In this document: positions 16,821-26,838 of the stretch, piece by piece | How positions within the stretch are numbered: position 1 is the first letter of the stretch | Layout: every line of letters starts with the position of its first letter | NCBI RefSeq assembly: GCF_000192745.1 | Contig: NC_015259.1 | Location: 62,001 to 126,000, forward strand | DNA from: Polymorphum gilvum SL003B-26A1 | GTDB taxonomy: Bacteria; Pseudomonadota; Alphaproteobacteria; Rhizobiales; Stappiaceae | DNA: 64,000 bases | Direction of reading: 5' to 3' | The notes under the pieces: generated by a model | What the model was told of the DNA's origin: nothing | Databases searched by the model: none | What the model saw: only the letters and a program-made list of their open reading frames with translations | Translations under genes and position numbers: made by a program

Positions 16821-18833
16821 CTATACGGCGAAGCCGAGCGTACGCTGAAGCTCCGTGGTCGTGGCGGCGGGCAGCGAGCAGGCGCCCTCGCGGCAGACAT
16901 AGGCAGCTGGCCTGCCGTCCAGTGCTGGCTTCCCGTGCGCCGGATGGTCCTTCGGCAAGCCATCGGTCGATTCGGTGACTAGACGGGTCAGTGCCGGATC
17001 GACGGCACGGTCGAGGCTGTCGACAAGGTTGGAGGGATCGCTTCCGTTCGGGGCGACGACGACGGCAAGGCGGCCGTTGATGCGGGTGTCGAAGGCGCAC
17101 AGAAGCGAAGCAGTGGCGAACAGGTTCTTCGGTACGTCGCCTGCAAAGGCATGAAACACTGCGTCGGCAACGTCGCGGTGGCGCCGGTCTCCGGTAAGCA
17201 GATAGAGCCGGGCGAAGGCATCGGCGGCGACGGAATTGGCGTTTGGGACCGCCTCGTCGGCGCTCGACAGCGGGCGCAGGATGAGATCAGTGGCATCATC
17301 CGCAGTCATGTAAAAGCCGCCGCCGGGCGCGGCGTAATGGCGGACAAGGGCGTCGGCGAAGCCTTCAGCGATGCGGAGGTAGTGCTGGGCATCCCAGGGA
17401 CGCGCCTCGGCAAGGGCGATGGCGGCCTGCATCATTGCGGCGTGGTCGGAGGCGAAGCCCGGGAATACCAGACGCCCGGCGCGCCAGGCGTGACCGAGGC
17501 GTCCGCCCCCGGTCATCGATTCGGCAATGAAACGAAACGCCTGCTCGGCTGCCGCGATCCATGATTCACGTGAAACAATACGCCCGGCGCGGGCGAGGGC
17601 GGCGATGAGGAGGCCATTCCAGTCGGCGAGCACCTTGTCGTCGAGTGCCGGACGGACACGGGACGCCCGGCGGGAAAGCAGCTTGGCCCGCAAGGCGGCA
17701 AGACGGTTTTCCTCTTCCGGGCTTGCGGCTGTCCCCGTCAGGCGGTTCAGGATCGTGACGCCCTCCCAGTTGCCGGCGGCGGATATGTCGTAGAAGCGGG
17801 CGAAGAAGGCGGCGTCGGCACCGAGCACTTCGGCAACTTCGGCGGCGGTCCAGACGTAGAACCGACCTTCCTCGCCTTCCGAATCGGCGTCGAGGCTGGA
17901 GGCGAAGCCGCCTTCCGGCAGGCGCATCTCGTCGAGCAGCCAGCCGACCGTCTCGTCGATTCGGCAGCGGAACAGATCCTCGCCGGTGGCGAGCCAGGCG
18001 GTCAGCAGATGCTGCAGGTACTGGGCGTTGTCGTAGAGCATCTTCTCGAAATGGGGCACCAGCCAGCGCTCGTCGACGGAATAGCGCGCGATACCGCCCT
18101 TCAGATGGTCGTAGATGCCGCCGTTGGAAATCTGCCTCAGGGTGTGCAGAAAGGTCTCGCGGGCCGCGGGATTGCCGGTTCTCAGTCCGGCGCGCCAGAC
18201 GAGGTCCAGGATCGAGGCCTGCGGAAACTTCGGCGCGCCGCGGATGCCGCCGTGCTCGGGGTCGAACAGGGATAGCAAGCGGTCGCCGGCAAGCACCAGA
18301 ATCGCGCTGTCGAGCGGCGCGGCGGGCTGGGCGCGCTGCTTGAGGACCTGCATCAGTCCGGTGCGGTTGCGATCGATTCGGCTGCGTTCCGAGCGGTAGG
18401 TGGCGGCGACCGCCTCCAGGATGTCGACGAAGGCCGGCCGTCCCCATCGGGCCTCCTTCGGGAAGTAGGTGCCGCCCCAGAAGGGTTCTCCGTCGGGGGT
18501 GAGGAACATGGTCAGCGGCCAGCCGCCCTGTTCTCCGAGGGCATGCAGGGCGTTCATGTAGATCTGGTCGATGTCCGGGCGTTCCTCGCGGTCGACCTTG
18601 ATGTTGACGAACAGGCGGTTCATCACCTCGGCTGTGGCCGGGTCCTCGAAGCTCTCGTGGGCCATCACATGGCACCAGTGGCAGGCCGCATAGCCGACCG
18701 AGAGCAGGATCGGCTTGTCCAGGCTCCGGGCCTCGGCCAGGGCTTTCTCGCCCCAGGGATGCCAGTGGACCGGGTTGTCCTTGTGCTGGAGAAGGTAGGG
18801 ACTGGTGGCATCGGCGAGACGGTTGGCGCTCAT
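16821..18833 (-). CDS. DUF255 thioredoxin-like / glycosidase-like protein (YyaL, SSP411 family)
   Basis: Large soluble protein (670 aa) of the YyaL/SSP411 family, function unproven. The N-terminal thioredoxin-like domain has [13 protein letters not shown] and a CXXC in [15 protein letters not shown] (~45-59), then [13 protein letters not shown] and [11 protein letters not shown]. The rest is an (alpha/alpha)6-barrel-like region with [27 protein letters not shown] and [11 protein letters not shown]. The Met at 18833 fits family starts. It runs against its neighbours rho and mnmE and toward the proposed origin. A parS-like palindrome lies inside its coding sequence (17562-17577). Confidence 0.9.
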   Translation of the reverse strand: MSANRLADATSPYLLQHKDNPVHWHPWGEKALAEARSLDKPILLSVGYAACHWCHVMAHESFEDPATAEVMNRLFVNIKVDREERPDIDQIYMNALHALGEQGGWPLTMFLTPDGEPFWGGTYFPKEARWGRPAFVDILEAVAATYRSERSRIDRNRTGLMQVLKQRAQPAAPLDSAILVLAGDRLLSLFDPEHGGIRGAPKFPQASILDLVWRAGLRTGNPAARETFLHTLRQISNGGIYDHLKGGIARYSVDERWLVPHFEKMLYDNAQYLQHLLTAWLATGEDLFRCRIDETVGWLLDEMRLPEGGFASSLDADSEGEEGRFYVWTAAEVAEVLGADAAFFARFYDISAAGNWEGVTILNRLTGTAASPEEENRLAALRAKLLSRRASRVRPALDDKVLADWNGLLIAALARAGRIVSRESWIAAAEQAFRFIAESMTGGGRLGHAWRAGRLVFPGFASDHAAMMQAAIALAEARPWDAQHYLRIAEGFADALVRHYAAPGGGFYMTADDATDLILRPLSSADEAVPNANSVAADAFARLYLLTGDRRHRDVADAVFHAFAGDVPKNLFATASLLCAFDTRINGRLAVVVAPNGSDPSNLVDSLDRAVDPALTRLVTESTDGLPKDHPAHGKPALDGRPAAYVCREGACSLPAATTTELQRTLGFAV
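17562..17577. other. parS-like site inside the DUF255 gene
   Basis: TGATTCACGTGAAACA, one mismatch from the bacterial parS consensus TGTTTCACGTGAAACA, placed within codons for VSRES on the minus strand. Most origin-proximal of six such sites. Confidence 0.7.
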
Positions 18834-18961
18834 GACGGCGACACGGGCTCCGGATCTGGCTATCGGGACTTCTACACTGCTTGCGGATAGGGTAGGCCAT
18901 CGGACGCGCCACACAAGGTGGGCGTGGTGGATAAAGGCTGAAGGCCAACGACGGATGGACG

Positions 18962-20314
18962 ATGACGGACACGATTTATGCTTTGTCGAGTGGCCCGGTC
19001 CCGGCCGGCGTCGCGGTCATCCGGGTCTCCGGTCCTTTGACTGTTGAGATTGTCCGGAAACTGTCCGGAAAGGCTCCTACACCCCGGCGGATCGCGCTTG
19101 GCCTGCTGCGGCGACCGGATACCGGCGAGGCGATCGACCAGGCGGTCGTGCTGTTCTTCAAGGGACCGTCCAGCTTCACCGGCGAGGACGTCGCCGAGTT
19201 CCAGTGCCACGGCGGCAGGGCGGTGGTGGCGGCGGTGCTGGAGTGCCTTGCAGCCTTTCCCGGCACGCGACCGGCGGAGGCGGGCGAGTTCACCCGGCGG
19301 GCCTTCGACAACGGCCGGATGGACCTGACAGAGGTCGAGGGCCTCGCCGACCTGATCGCGGCGGAGACTGAGGCACAGCGGCGCCAGGCCTTCCGGCAGA
19401 TGGAGGGTTGGCTTGGCCGGCTCTACGACGGCTGGCGGGGGCGCCTCGTCCAGATGCGGGCGATGATCGAGGCGGATTTCGATTTCGCCGACGAGGAGGA
19501 CGTGCCGGGTTCTGTTGCGGATGGCGTGTGGGACGCGGCGGCGGGGCTGCTTCGGGACATCGACGCCCATCTGGAGCAGTCGGGGCGCGGCGAACGGTTG
19601 CGTCAGGGCCTGCAGGTGGTCCTGATGGGTGCGCCTAACGCCGGCAAGTCCAGCCTGCTCAACGCGCTCGCCGGACGGGATGTCGCCATCGTCACCGAGG
19701 AGGCGGGCACGACGCGGGACGTGATCGAGGTGCATCTCGACCTCGACGGCTATCCGGTGACGCTCGCCGACACGGCGGGCCTGCGCGCGGAGGCGGGCCG
19801 TGTCGAGCGGGAGGGTATTCGGCGGGCGACGGAGCGGGGCCGGGGCGCCGACCTGATCCTGTGGGCCGCAGAGCCGGGCGGACCATTGCCCGAAGATCCG
19901 CTGGAGGGGCTCCCGGAGGCCGTGCGCGCGGCAGGGGTTCCCGTATGGATGTTGCGGACCAAGACCGATCTCGTGACTCCTCCGGAACGAGACTCTTCCG
20001 AAATGAGCCTTGTAATTCCTGTTTCGACCCAAACGGGGATGGGCATTAAGAGCCTTCTAGACCGGCTTTCCTGTTTCGCGACTGAAACGCTTTCACTCGG
20101 GGAGGCGCCCCTGGCGACGCGACAGCGGCACCGCTTTCACCTGGCTGCCTGTCGGGATGCGCTTGCGGCGGCGGTGGCGAGTCGGGGCCTGCCGGCGGAG
20201 TTGAGAGCCGAGGACCTGCGCCGGGCGGCCGACGCGCTCGGCCGGATCACCGGCCGCATCGACGTCGAGGATCTGCTCGACGTCATCTTCCGCGAGTTCT
20301 GCATCGGAAAGTAG
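18962..20314 (+). CDS. mnmE: tRNA modification GTPase MnmE
   Basis: With MnmG installs the 5-carboxymethylaminomethyl group on wobble U34 of certain tRNAs. The N-terminal THF-binding domain starts [22 protein letters not shown]. The central helical domain is followed by the inserted G domain with P-loop [14 protein letters not shown] (~222-235), switch TTRD, and DTAGLR. The C-terminus is the invariant C-I-G-K with the catalytic Cys. 450 aa. The G-domain NKxD motif reads as TKTD. A parS-like site starts 2 bp after the stop. mnmG follows after a 439-bp gap with its own promoter. Confidence 0.97.
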   Translation: MTDTIYALSSGPVPAGVAVIRVSGPLTVEIVRKLSGKAPTPRRIALGLLRRPDTGEAIDQAVVLFFKGPSSFTGEDVAEFQCHGGRAVVAAVLECLAAFPGTRPAEAGEFTRRAFDNGRMDLTEVEGLADLIAAETEAQRRQAFRQMEGWLGRLYDGWRGRLVQMRAMIEADFDFADEEDVPGSVADGVWDAAAGLLRDIDAHLEQSGRGERLRQGLQVVLMGAPNAGKSSLLNALAGRDVAIVTEEAGTTRDVIEVHLDLDGYPVTLADTAGLRAEAGRVEREGIRRATERGRGADLILWAAEPGGPLPEDPLEGLPEAVRAAGVPVWMLRTKTDLVTPPERDSSEMSLVIPVSTQTGMGIKSLLDRLSCFATETLSLGEAPLATRQRHRFHLAACRDALAAAVASRGLPAELRAEDLRRAADALGRITGRIDVEDLLDVIFREFCIGK

Positions 20315-20315
20315 G

Positions 20316-20331
20316 TGTTTCACGTGAATCC
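20316..20331. other. parS-like site 1 of the intergenic cluster
   Basis: TGTTTCACGTGAATCC, two mismatches from TGTTTCACGTGAAACA, immediately after the mnmE stop codon. Confidence 0.65.
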
Positions 20332-20544
20332 GATTCGGCGCCGGAAGGATTGGCCCGGCGTGCCGAGCAGCGCGAAGAGGTCCGGGTTTTCTTTCACCTT
20401 CCCCTGAGTGCCCTGTGAGTGGGGGTGTTGAAGCGCGGGTGCCTTGACCGGAACCTGCCCCGCATGGTCCGAGACGACGCTGCGCGTCTCGTCACCATGG
20501 GGGCGATGGGGAGAGGTGTGGTCGGACTCGATTCGGATGCGGAT

Positions 20545-20560
20545 TGTTTCACGTGAATCA
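20545..20560. other. parS-like site 2 of the intergenic cluster
   Basis: TGTTTCACGTGAATCA, one mismatch from consensus. Identical to the site at 20580-20595, 35 bp away. Confidence 0.75.
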
Positions 20561-20579
20561 GCGGTGCCCGGAGTGGGGG

Positions 20580-20595
20580 TGTTTCACGTGAATCA
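20580..20595. other. parS-like site 3 of the intergenic cluster
   Basis: TGTTTCACGTGAATCA, one mismatch from consensus, 35 bp from site 2 (start to start). Confidence 0.75.
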
Positions 20596-20612
20596 TGTGG
20601 GATGGGGTGGGG

Positions 20613-20628
20613 TGATTCACGTGAAATA
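20613..20628. other. parS-like site 4, beside the mnmG promoter
   Basis: TGATTCACGTGAAATA, two mismatches from consensus, 33 bp from site 3 and ending 3 bp before the -35 of the predicted mnmG promoter. Confidence 0.65.
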
Positions 20629-20631
20629 GCT

Positions 20632-20660
20632 TTGACCCCGGCGGACGGTTTTCCCTATAA
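20632..20660 (+). promoter_or_regulatory. mnmG: Predicted mnmG promoter
   Basis: TTGACC, a 17-bp spacer and CTATAA, about 94 bp before the mnmG start. It probably drives mnmG-rsmG-parA, given the tight spacing of those genes. Confidence 0.6.
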
Positions 20661-20753
20661 GGCGGCGGGATATCGGGCGGCGGGTTTTCGGCCGATGCGC
20701 CTCGGCGGGCGGAGGGTGCCCGCGACAGAGAAGATCGACAGGACCGGACGAGA

Positions 20754-22625
20754 ATGGATCGGATCGACAGGATCGACGTCGCCGTAATCGGCGGCGGGCA
20801 TGCCGGCTGCGAGGCCGCGGCGGCGGCGGCGCGTATGGGCGCGCGCACGGTGCTGATCACGCACCGGTTCGACACGATCGGGGTGATGTCCTGCAATCCG
20901 GCGATCGGTGGGCTGGGCAAGGGTCACCTGGTGCGCGAGATCGATGCGCTGGACGGGCTGATGGGCCGGGTCGCGGACCGGGCCGGCATCCAGTTCCGAC
21001 TGCTGAACCGACGCAAGGGGCCGGCGGTGCGAGGCCCGCGCGCCCAGGCCGACCGCAGGCTCTATCGCGAGGCGATGCAGGCCGAGATCGCGGAGACCGC
21101 CAACCTGACGGTGGTCGGGGGCGAGGCCGAGCGGCTGGAGATCCACGACGGAAGGGTCGCTGGCGTGACGCTGACCGACGGCCGGCGCATCGCCTGCGGC
21201 GCGGTGGTGCTGACCACGGGCACGTTCCTGCGCGGGCTGATCCACATCGGCGACCGCAAGATCCCGGCTGGCCGGGTCGGTGAGGGGCCGGCCATGGGCT
21301 TGTCCGTCTCTCTGGAAGAGATCGGCTTCGCGCTCGGCCGGCTGAAGACCGGCACGCCGGCGCGGCTCGACGGCCGGAGCATCGACTGGGCGCGGCTGGA
21401 GGAACAGCCGGGCGACGACGACCCGGTGCCGTTTTCGACCCTGACGGTGGCGATCACCACGCCGCAGGTGCCGTGCCACATCACCCGCACGACGGAGGCG
21501 ACGCATCGGATCATCCGGGAGAACCTGTCGCGCTCGGCCATGTATTCGGGGGAGATCAAGGGGCGGGGGCCGCGCTACTGTCCGTCGATCGAGGACAAGA
21601 TCGTCCGCTTCGGCGACCGGGACGGGCACCAGATCTTTCTGGAGCCGGAGGGACTGGACGACCATACCGTCTATCCGAACGGTATCTCGACCTCGCTGCC
21701 GGAAGACGCCCAGCACGCCTTCCTGCGTACCATCCCGGGGCTGGAAAAGGTCACTGTGCTGCAGCCGGGCTATGCGATCGAGTACGATCATGTCGATCCG
21801 CGCGAGCTGAAGGCAACGCTCGAGGCCAGGCGCTGCAGGGGTCTGTTCCTGGCTGGGCAGATCAATGGTACCACCGGCTACGAGGAAGCTGGGGCGCAGG
21901 GGTTGCTGGCGGGCCTGAATGCGGCGCTTGCCGCGGGTGGCGGCGGCTGCTTCACCGTCGATCGGGCGCAGGGCTATATCGGCGTAATGATCGACGACCT
22001 GGTAACGCGTGGCATCACCGAGCCGTACCGCATGTTCACCTCGCGCGCCGAATACCGGCTTTCGCTGCGCGCCGACAATGCTGACCAGAGGCTGACGCCG
22101 CTCGGCATTGCGCTTGGCTGCGTGTCGGCAACGCGGCGCATCGCCTTCGAAACGAAGCTCGAAAAGCTTGAGGAAACGCGCCGGCTGCTGGAGGCGCTGA
22201 CGGTGACCCCGGCGCAGGCGCGCCGGCAGGGGTTGCCGGTCAACCAGGATGGCATCCGCCGTTCGGCCTTCGACCTGCTGTCCTATCCGGACATGAGTTT
22301 CGAACGGCTGAAGGACGTGTGGCCGGATCTGGCGGGCATCGAGGCCAGCATTGCGGAGCAGGTCGCCACCGACGCGCTCTATTCGGTCTATCTCGACCGG
22401 CAGGCGGCGGACATCGCCGCGCTGCGCCGCGACGAGGCGCTGGCGATCCCCGAGGATTTCGACTTCGCGGCGCTGGCCGGCCTGTCCAACGAGATCCGTC
22501 AGAAGCTGGAGACCGTGCGGCCGGCGACGCTGGGCCAGGCGTCGCGCATGGACGGCATGACCCCGGCGGCGCTGACGCTGCTTTTGTCGCACGTGAAGCG
22601 GCAGGACCGGCGCGGCGCGGCGTGA
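20754..22625 (+). CDS. mnmG: tRNA uridine-5-carboxymethylaminomethyl synthase MnmG
   Basis: FAD-dependent partner of MnmE in wobble-uridine modification. The FAD-binding motif is [19 protein letters not shown] (residues 11-29). Family signatures [23 protein letters not shown] (its Cys is one of the two catalytic cysteines), [18 protein letters not shown] and [10 protein letters not shown]-type [15 protein letters not shown] (second catalytic Cys) are all present. The C-terminal helical domain binds MnmE. 623 aa, normal length. rsmG begins 13 bp downstream. In many bacteria mnmG (gidA) sits at the origin; here it is about 7 kb away. Confidence 0.97.
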   Translation: MDRIDRIDVAVIGGGHAGCEAAAAAARMGARTVLITHRFDTIGVMSCNPAIGGLGKGHLVREIDALDGLMGRVADRAGIQFRLLNRRKGPAVRGPRAQADRRLYREAMQAEIAETANLTVVGGEAERLEIHDGRVAGVTLTDGRRIACGAVVLTTGTFLRGLIHIGDRKIPAGRVGEGPAMGLSVSLEEIGFALGRLKTGTPARLDGRSIDWARLEEQPGDDDPVPFSTLTVAITTPQVPCHITRTTEATHRIIRENLSRSAMYSGEIKGRGPRYCPSIEDKIVRFGDRDGHQIFLEPEGLDDHTVYPNGISTSLPEDAQHAFLRTIPGLEKVTVLQPGYAIEYDHVDPRELKATLEARRCRGLFLAGQINGTTGYEEAGAQGLLAGLNAALAAGGGGCFTVDRAQGYIGVMIDDLVTRGITEPYRMFTSRAEYRLSLRADNADQRLTPLGIALGCVSATRRIAFETKLEKLEETRRLLEALTVTPAQARRQGLPVNQDGIRRSAFDLLSYPDMSFERLKDVWPDLAGIEASIAEQVATDALYSVYLDRQAADIAALRRDEALAIPEDFDFAALAGLSNEIRQKLETVRPATLGQASRMDGMTPAALTLLLSHVKRQDRRGAA

Positions 22626-22638
22626 GTGGGGGAACGGC

Positions 22639-23349
22639 ATGACCCGGCAAGACGTGACCCAGCATGGCAGGCCGCGGGGCGGGGGGCGAGGCCCCGTTGA
22701 CGGACCCGAAGCGCTTGCCGGCGTCGCGTCTGTTTCACGTGAAACTGCGGAGCGGCTGAGGATCTATGTCGATCTGCTGCTGCGCTGGCAGCCGGCGCAG
22801 AACCTGATCGCGCCATCGACTATTCCGGAGATCTGGCGCCGCCACGTCGCCGACAGCCTGCAGCCGCACCTGTGCCTGCCCGAGGCGAGGCGCTGGGTGG
22901 ACCTGGGCAGCGGTGCCGGCTTTCCCGGCGTCGTCACGGCGATCCTGCTCGCCGACAAGCCGGGGGCGCATGTCTATCTGGTGGAAAGCAACCAGCGCAA
23001 GGCGGCGTTCCTGCGCACGGCGCTGCGCGAGACCGGTGCGCCGGGGACGGTGCTGGCGCAGCGGATCGAATCGGTTGCGGAACGCTGGTCGCACGGACCG
23101 GTCGATGCGGTGTCGGCGCGCGCTCTTGCCCCGCTCGTTGACCTGTGTCGCTACAGCCGGGCTTTCCTGGCTCAGGGGGCTGTTGCCGTTTTCCACAAAG
23201 GCCGAGAATTTCGGCGCGAGATCGATGAAGCGTCTCACACCTGGAGCTTCGATCTGGTAGAAAAGGTCAGTCTCATCGATCCCGATAGCCGCATGTTGAT
23301 CCTCTCGAATCTTGCGGTCCGGTCCACCGAGGAAGGGTTCCCCGAATGA
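22639..23349 (+). CDS. rsmG: 16S rRNA (guanine-N7) methyltransferase RsmG
   Basis: Methylates G527 of 16S rRNA; loss gives low-level streptomycin resistance in other species. The SAM-binding core is WVDLGSGAGFPGVVTAIL (~91-108), preceded by QNLIAPSTIPEIWRRHVADSL. VYLVESNQRKAAFLR and VSARALAPL follow. 236 aa, with a Gly/Arg-rich N-terminal extension of about 25 residues relative to E. coli. The VSRETAERL segment is encoded over a parS-like palindrome (22731-22746). The stop overlaps the parA start as ATGA. Confidence 0.95.
   Translation: MTRQDVTQHGRPRGGGRGPVDGPEALAGVASVSRETAERLRIYVDLLLRWQPAQNLIAPSTIPEIWRRHVADSLQPHLCLPEARRWVDLGSGAGFPGVVTAILLADKPGAHVYLVESNQRKAAFLRTALRETGAPGTVLAQRIESVAERWSHGPVDAVSARALAPLVDLCRYSRAFLAQGAVAVFHKGREFRREIDEASHTWSFDLVEKVSLIDPDSRMLILSNLAVRSTEEGFPE
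22731..22746. other. parS-like site inside rsmG
   Basis: TGTTTCACGTGAAACT, one mismatch (last base) from consensus, encoding SVSRET of RsmG, about 0.6 kb before parA. Most origin-distal of the six sites. Confidence 0.75.
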
Positions 23350-24170
23350 GCATGCTTCCCGAGTCGCCGCGTGTGCTCGCCCTGGCCAACCAGAAGGGCG
23401 GTGTCGGCAAGACCACCACGGCCATCAACCTCGGCACCGCGCTTGCGGCGATCGGCGAGCGCGTGCTGGTGATCGACCTCGATCCGCAGGGCAACGCCTC
23501 GACCGGCCTCGGCATCGAGCGGCGCGACCGCGGGCTGTCGACCTATGACGTGCTGTGCGGCGATTGCAGCCTGGACGAGGCGATCAAGAGCACGGCCGTG
23601 CCTCGGCTCTGGGTGGCGCCGTCGACCATGGACCTGCTCGGCCTGGAGCTGGAGATCGCTGCCAGCAGCGACCGGGCATTCCGATTGCGCAAGGCGATCG
23701 AACGCTTTGTCCATTCGCGGCTGCAGGAGGAGGTCGGCTTCACCTACGTGCTGGTCGACTGCCCGCCGTCGCTCAACCTGCTGACCATCAACGCCCTGTC
23801 GGCGTCGCATTCGATCCTGGTGCCGTTGCAGTGCGAGTTCTTCGCGCTGGAAGGTCTCAGCCAGCTGCTGTCGACCGTCGAACAGGTGCGTACCGCGCTC
23901 AACCCGGAACTGACCATCCACGGCATCGTGCTGACCATGTACGACAGCCGCAACAACCTTTCCAGCCAGGTGGTCGCCGACGTGCGGGAGACCATGGGTG
24001 ATGCGGTCTACGAAACCATCATCCCGCGGAACGTGCGCATCTCCGAGGCGCCGTCCTACGGTAAGCCGGCGCTGCTCTATGACCTCAAGTGCGCCGGCAG
24101 CCAGGCCTATCTGCGGCTGGCCTCGGAAATCATCCAGCGCGAGCGCGAGTTGCGCAGGATCGCAGCCTGA
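23346..24170 (+). CDS. parA: Chromosome partitioning ATPase ParA
   Basis: Walker-type ATPase that moves ParB-parS complexes, driving origin segregation. The deviant Walker A motif is ANQKGGVGKTTTAINLG (~14-30) with the signature Lys. Walker A' is VLVIDLDPQGNASTGLGI and Walker B is YVLVDCPPSLN. The C-terminal IPRNVRISEAPSYGKP is typical of chromosomal ParA/Soj. 274 aa, without the N-terminal HTH of plasmid type Ia ParA. It starts inside the rsmG stop codon. parB follows after 121 bp. Confidence 0.97.
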   Translation: MSMLPESPRVLALANQKGGVGKTTTAINLGTALAAIGERVLVIDLDPQGNASTGLGIERRDRGLSTYDVLCGDCSLDEAIKSTAVPRLWVAPSTMDLLGLELEIAASSDRAFRLRKAIERFVHSRLQEEVGFTYVLVDCPPSLNLLTINALSASHSILVPLQCEFFALEGLSQLLSTVEQVRTALNPELTIHGIVLTMYDSRNNLSSQVVADVRETMGDAVYETIIPRNVRISEAPSYGKPALLYDLKCAGSQAYLRLASEIIQRERELRRIAA

Positions 24171-24291
24171 CGCGGCGGCGATCGATTCGCAGCCGAACCG
24201 GTTGTCGGGCCGACGTCCGAAGGCGTTCATTTTTACCCTAACCTATTGATAACAAGATAAAAGAACAAAGCGTGAAAGCGGAGAGCAGGAC

Positions 24292-25209
<918 letters not shown>

Positions 25210-25222
25210 GGCTGCCGTGCGG

Positions 25223-26266
25223 CTAGCGCCGGGCCGAGCCGCGTGCGCGGGCGACGCGGGCGAGGGTGAGCAGGGCTTCCGACAGCACCGGCATGCCGAT
25301 GCGGTCGTTGAGGCGCGCGGTGCGCATGGCCTCGGCGAGCCGCTCCATCGCCTTGTCGAGGTCGGCGGCGGACCACAGCTGGATCTGGCGCGCGAGCGCC
25401 GCCTTGCGCTTGAAGAACACCGGCGGGCGGGCGGCGTCGACGATCTGGGCGGCGGGCGTGCCGGCGTCGAATTCGGCGCGCATGCGGTGCAGGCCCTGGA
25501 AATGGACCAGCGCCTGACCCGCGATGACCGAGGCATTGCCGCCTTCCGCCTCCAGCCGCTCCAGGCCGTGATCGAGGGCGGCGAGATCGCCGCCGGCGGC
25601 CGCGTCGATCAGTTCCGACATCTCGAAGGCCGAGGCGTCGCCGATGATCGCGGCGATGTCGTCGGTGTCGATGCGCTGCCGGCCGTGGGCATAGAGGCAC
25701 AGCTTGCGCAGCTCGCCGCGGCTGGCCATGCGGTCGGCGCCGAGCAGGCCGTGCAGGGCAGCGCGCGCCTCGCGGCTGATGGTCAGCCCGGCGAGCCGTG
25801 TCTCCTCGTCGATCAGGTAGTCGATGTCGCGGCCGGTGTCGGCATAGCAGGGCAGGGCGACGGCGCGCCGGTCGGCCTCGAACAGCTTGCGCAGCCCGGT
25901 GCCCTTCTTCAGGTCGCCGGCCTCGATGACGACGAAGGCCGGACAGTCGGCCAGCTTGAGCAGCGGCGCGACCGCGGGGACCAGATTGCGACCGCCGGCG
26001 TCCCTGACCCAGATGACGCGCCGGCCGCCGAACAGCGGCACGGTGAGCGCCTCGTCGATGAGGCGGTCCGGATCGGACGCGAGGTCGGCGGCGTCGAGGC
26101 GGGCGAGGCTGAAGGGATCGTCGCTGCCGTCCGAGGCGGACTCGACCAGAGCCTGGGCGCGCTCGGAGACGAGGCCGGTGTCGGGCCCGTAGACGAGGAT
26201 GATCGCCGCGGCCGCCGGCGGCCTGGCGACGAAGCGCTCGATCTCCGTGGCCTTCAGCGCGACCAA
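25223..26266 (-). CDS. holA: DNA polymerase III delta subunit
   Basis: Clamp-loader wrench that opens the beta sliding clamp. The fold is a degenerate AAA+ module: VALKATEIERF at the start, AAIILVYGPDTGLVSERA where a P-loop would be, FGGRRVIWVRDAG, and FVVIEAGDLKKGTGLRKLFE. The C-terminal helical collar has FQGLHRMRAEF and PPVFFKRKAALARQIQLW. The start is a TTG (26266), supported by AGGGAGAG 6 bp upstream; no ATG is available nearby. 347 aa. It lies 11 bp after lptE in a leuS-lptE-holA run. Confidence 0.92.
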   Translation of the reverse strand: MVALKATEIERFVARPPAAAAIILVYGPDTGLVSERAQALVESASDGSDDPFSLARLDAADLASDPDRLIDEALTVPLFGGRRVIWVRDAGGRNLVPAVAPLLKLADCPAFVVIEAGDLKKGTGLRKLFEADRRAVALPCYADTGRDIDYLIDEETRLAGLTISREARAALHGLLGADRMASRGELRKLCLYAHGRQRIDTDDIAAIIGDASAFEMSELIDAAAGGDLAALDHGLERLEAEGGNASVIAGQALVHFQGLHRMRAEFDAGTPAAQIVDAARPPVFFKRKAALARQIQLWSAADLDKAMERLAEAMRTARLNDRIGMPVLSEALLTLARVARARGSARR

Positions 26267-26277
26267 GGCGGCTCTCC

Positions 26278-26838
26278 CTACTTGCGGCCGGCGAAATAGC
26301 CCGCGATGCGCGCCTGGATGTCCTGGGCGACCGCCTTGGCGACGCGCTGCTCGGCGTCGCGGCGGGCACGCAGGTTGGAGAACCGCTGGCTGGAGAAGTC
26401 GTAGGAGGCGGTGGCGAAGGACTTGCCGGTCATCAGCGTGCGGTCGTCGGCCATGTCGCTGAGCACGAACGAGGCGTTCATGGTCGTGGTGTAGGCGGCG
26501 GGCACGTCGGCCAATTCCTCCAGGGCCACTTCGGCGACGCGCACGTCCATGACGATCTTCAGACGGTATTTCCTGTCGGCGCGTGGGGCGCCGCGTTCGA
26601 AGCCGAAGATCAGTTCGTTGAGCAGCGCGCGGCGGGCGTCGCCGGCCGAGGTGGCGGTGTCGATCGGCTCGATCTCGATCGCGGCCAGCTCGTCCTGGAC
26701 CGGCACCATGTCAGGCGCCCCGAGCGATCCGTAGAGCGGGCGCACCTGGCAGCCAGCGAGCGCCAGCCCGCCGACAAGGACGAGCGTCAGGACGAGGACG
26801 GCGCGCCGGGCGGGGCGAAGGGTGTCAGGCGACGACAT
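26278..26838 (-). CDS. lptE: LPS-assembly lipoprotein LptE
   Basis: Outer-membrane lipoprotein that plugs the LptD barrel for LPS insertion. The signal sequence is [20 protein letters not shown], with Leu-Ala-Gly-Cys as lipobox, followed by the family RPLYG motif typical of alphaproteobacterial LptE ([10 protein letters not shown]). The mature part has alternating beta strands and a C-terminal helix ([19 protein letters not shown]). 186 aa. Its start overlaps the end of leuS by 14 bp and holA follows, the usual alphaproteobacterial order. Confidence 0.9.
   Translation of the reverse strand: MSSPDTLRPARRAVLVLTLVLVGGLALAGCQVRPLYGSLGAPDMVPVQDELAAIEIEPIDTATSAGDARRALLNELIFGFERGAPRADRKYRLKIVMDVRVAEVALEELADVPAAYTTTMNASFVLSDMADDRTLMTGKSFATASYDFSSQRFSNLRARRDAEQRVAKAVAQDIQARIAGYFAGRK

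Larger units (their letters stand above)
20315..20753. other. mnmE-mnmG intergenic centromere-like region
   Basis: 439 bp without a gene, carrying four of the six parS-like palindromes, a hairpin CGAGACG-N8-CGTCTCG (20470-20491), and a good promoter for mnmG at 20632-20660. Between these elements the sequence is G-rich (GTGGGGGTG-type runs) and shows no reading frame with recognisable coding features. Confidence 0.65.

Noticed and set aside
22586-22601. Further CACGTG near the end of mnmG
   Set aside because: Four mismatches from the parS consensus outside the core, so not counted with the six sites.
20655-22640. Open frame of about 660 codons antisense to mnmG
   Set aside because: Shadow of mnmG; composition is His/Arg/Gln-rich and no family is recognisable.
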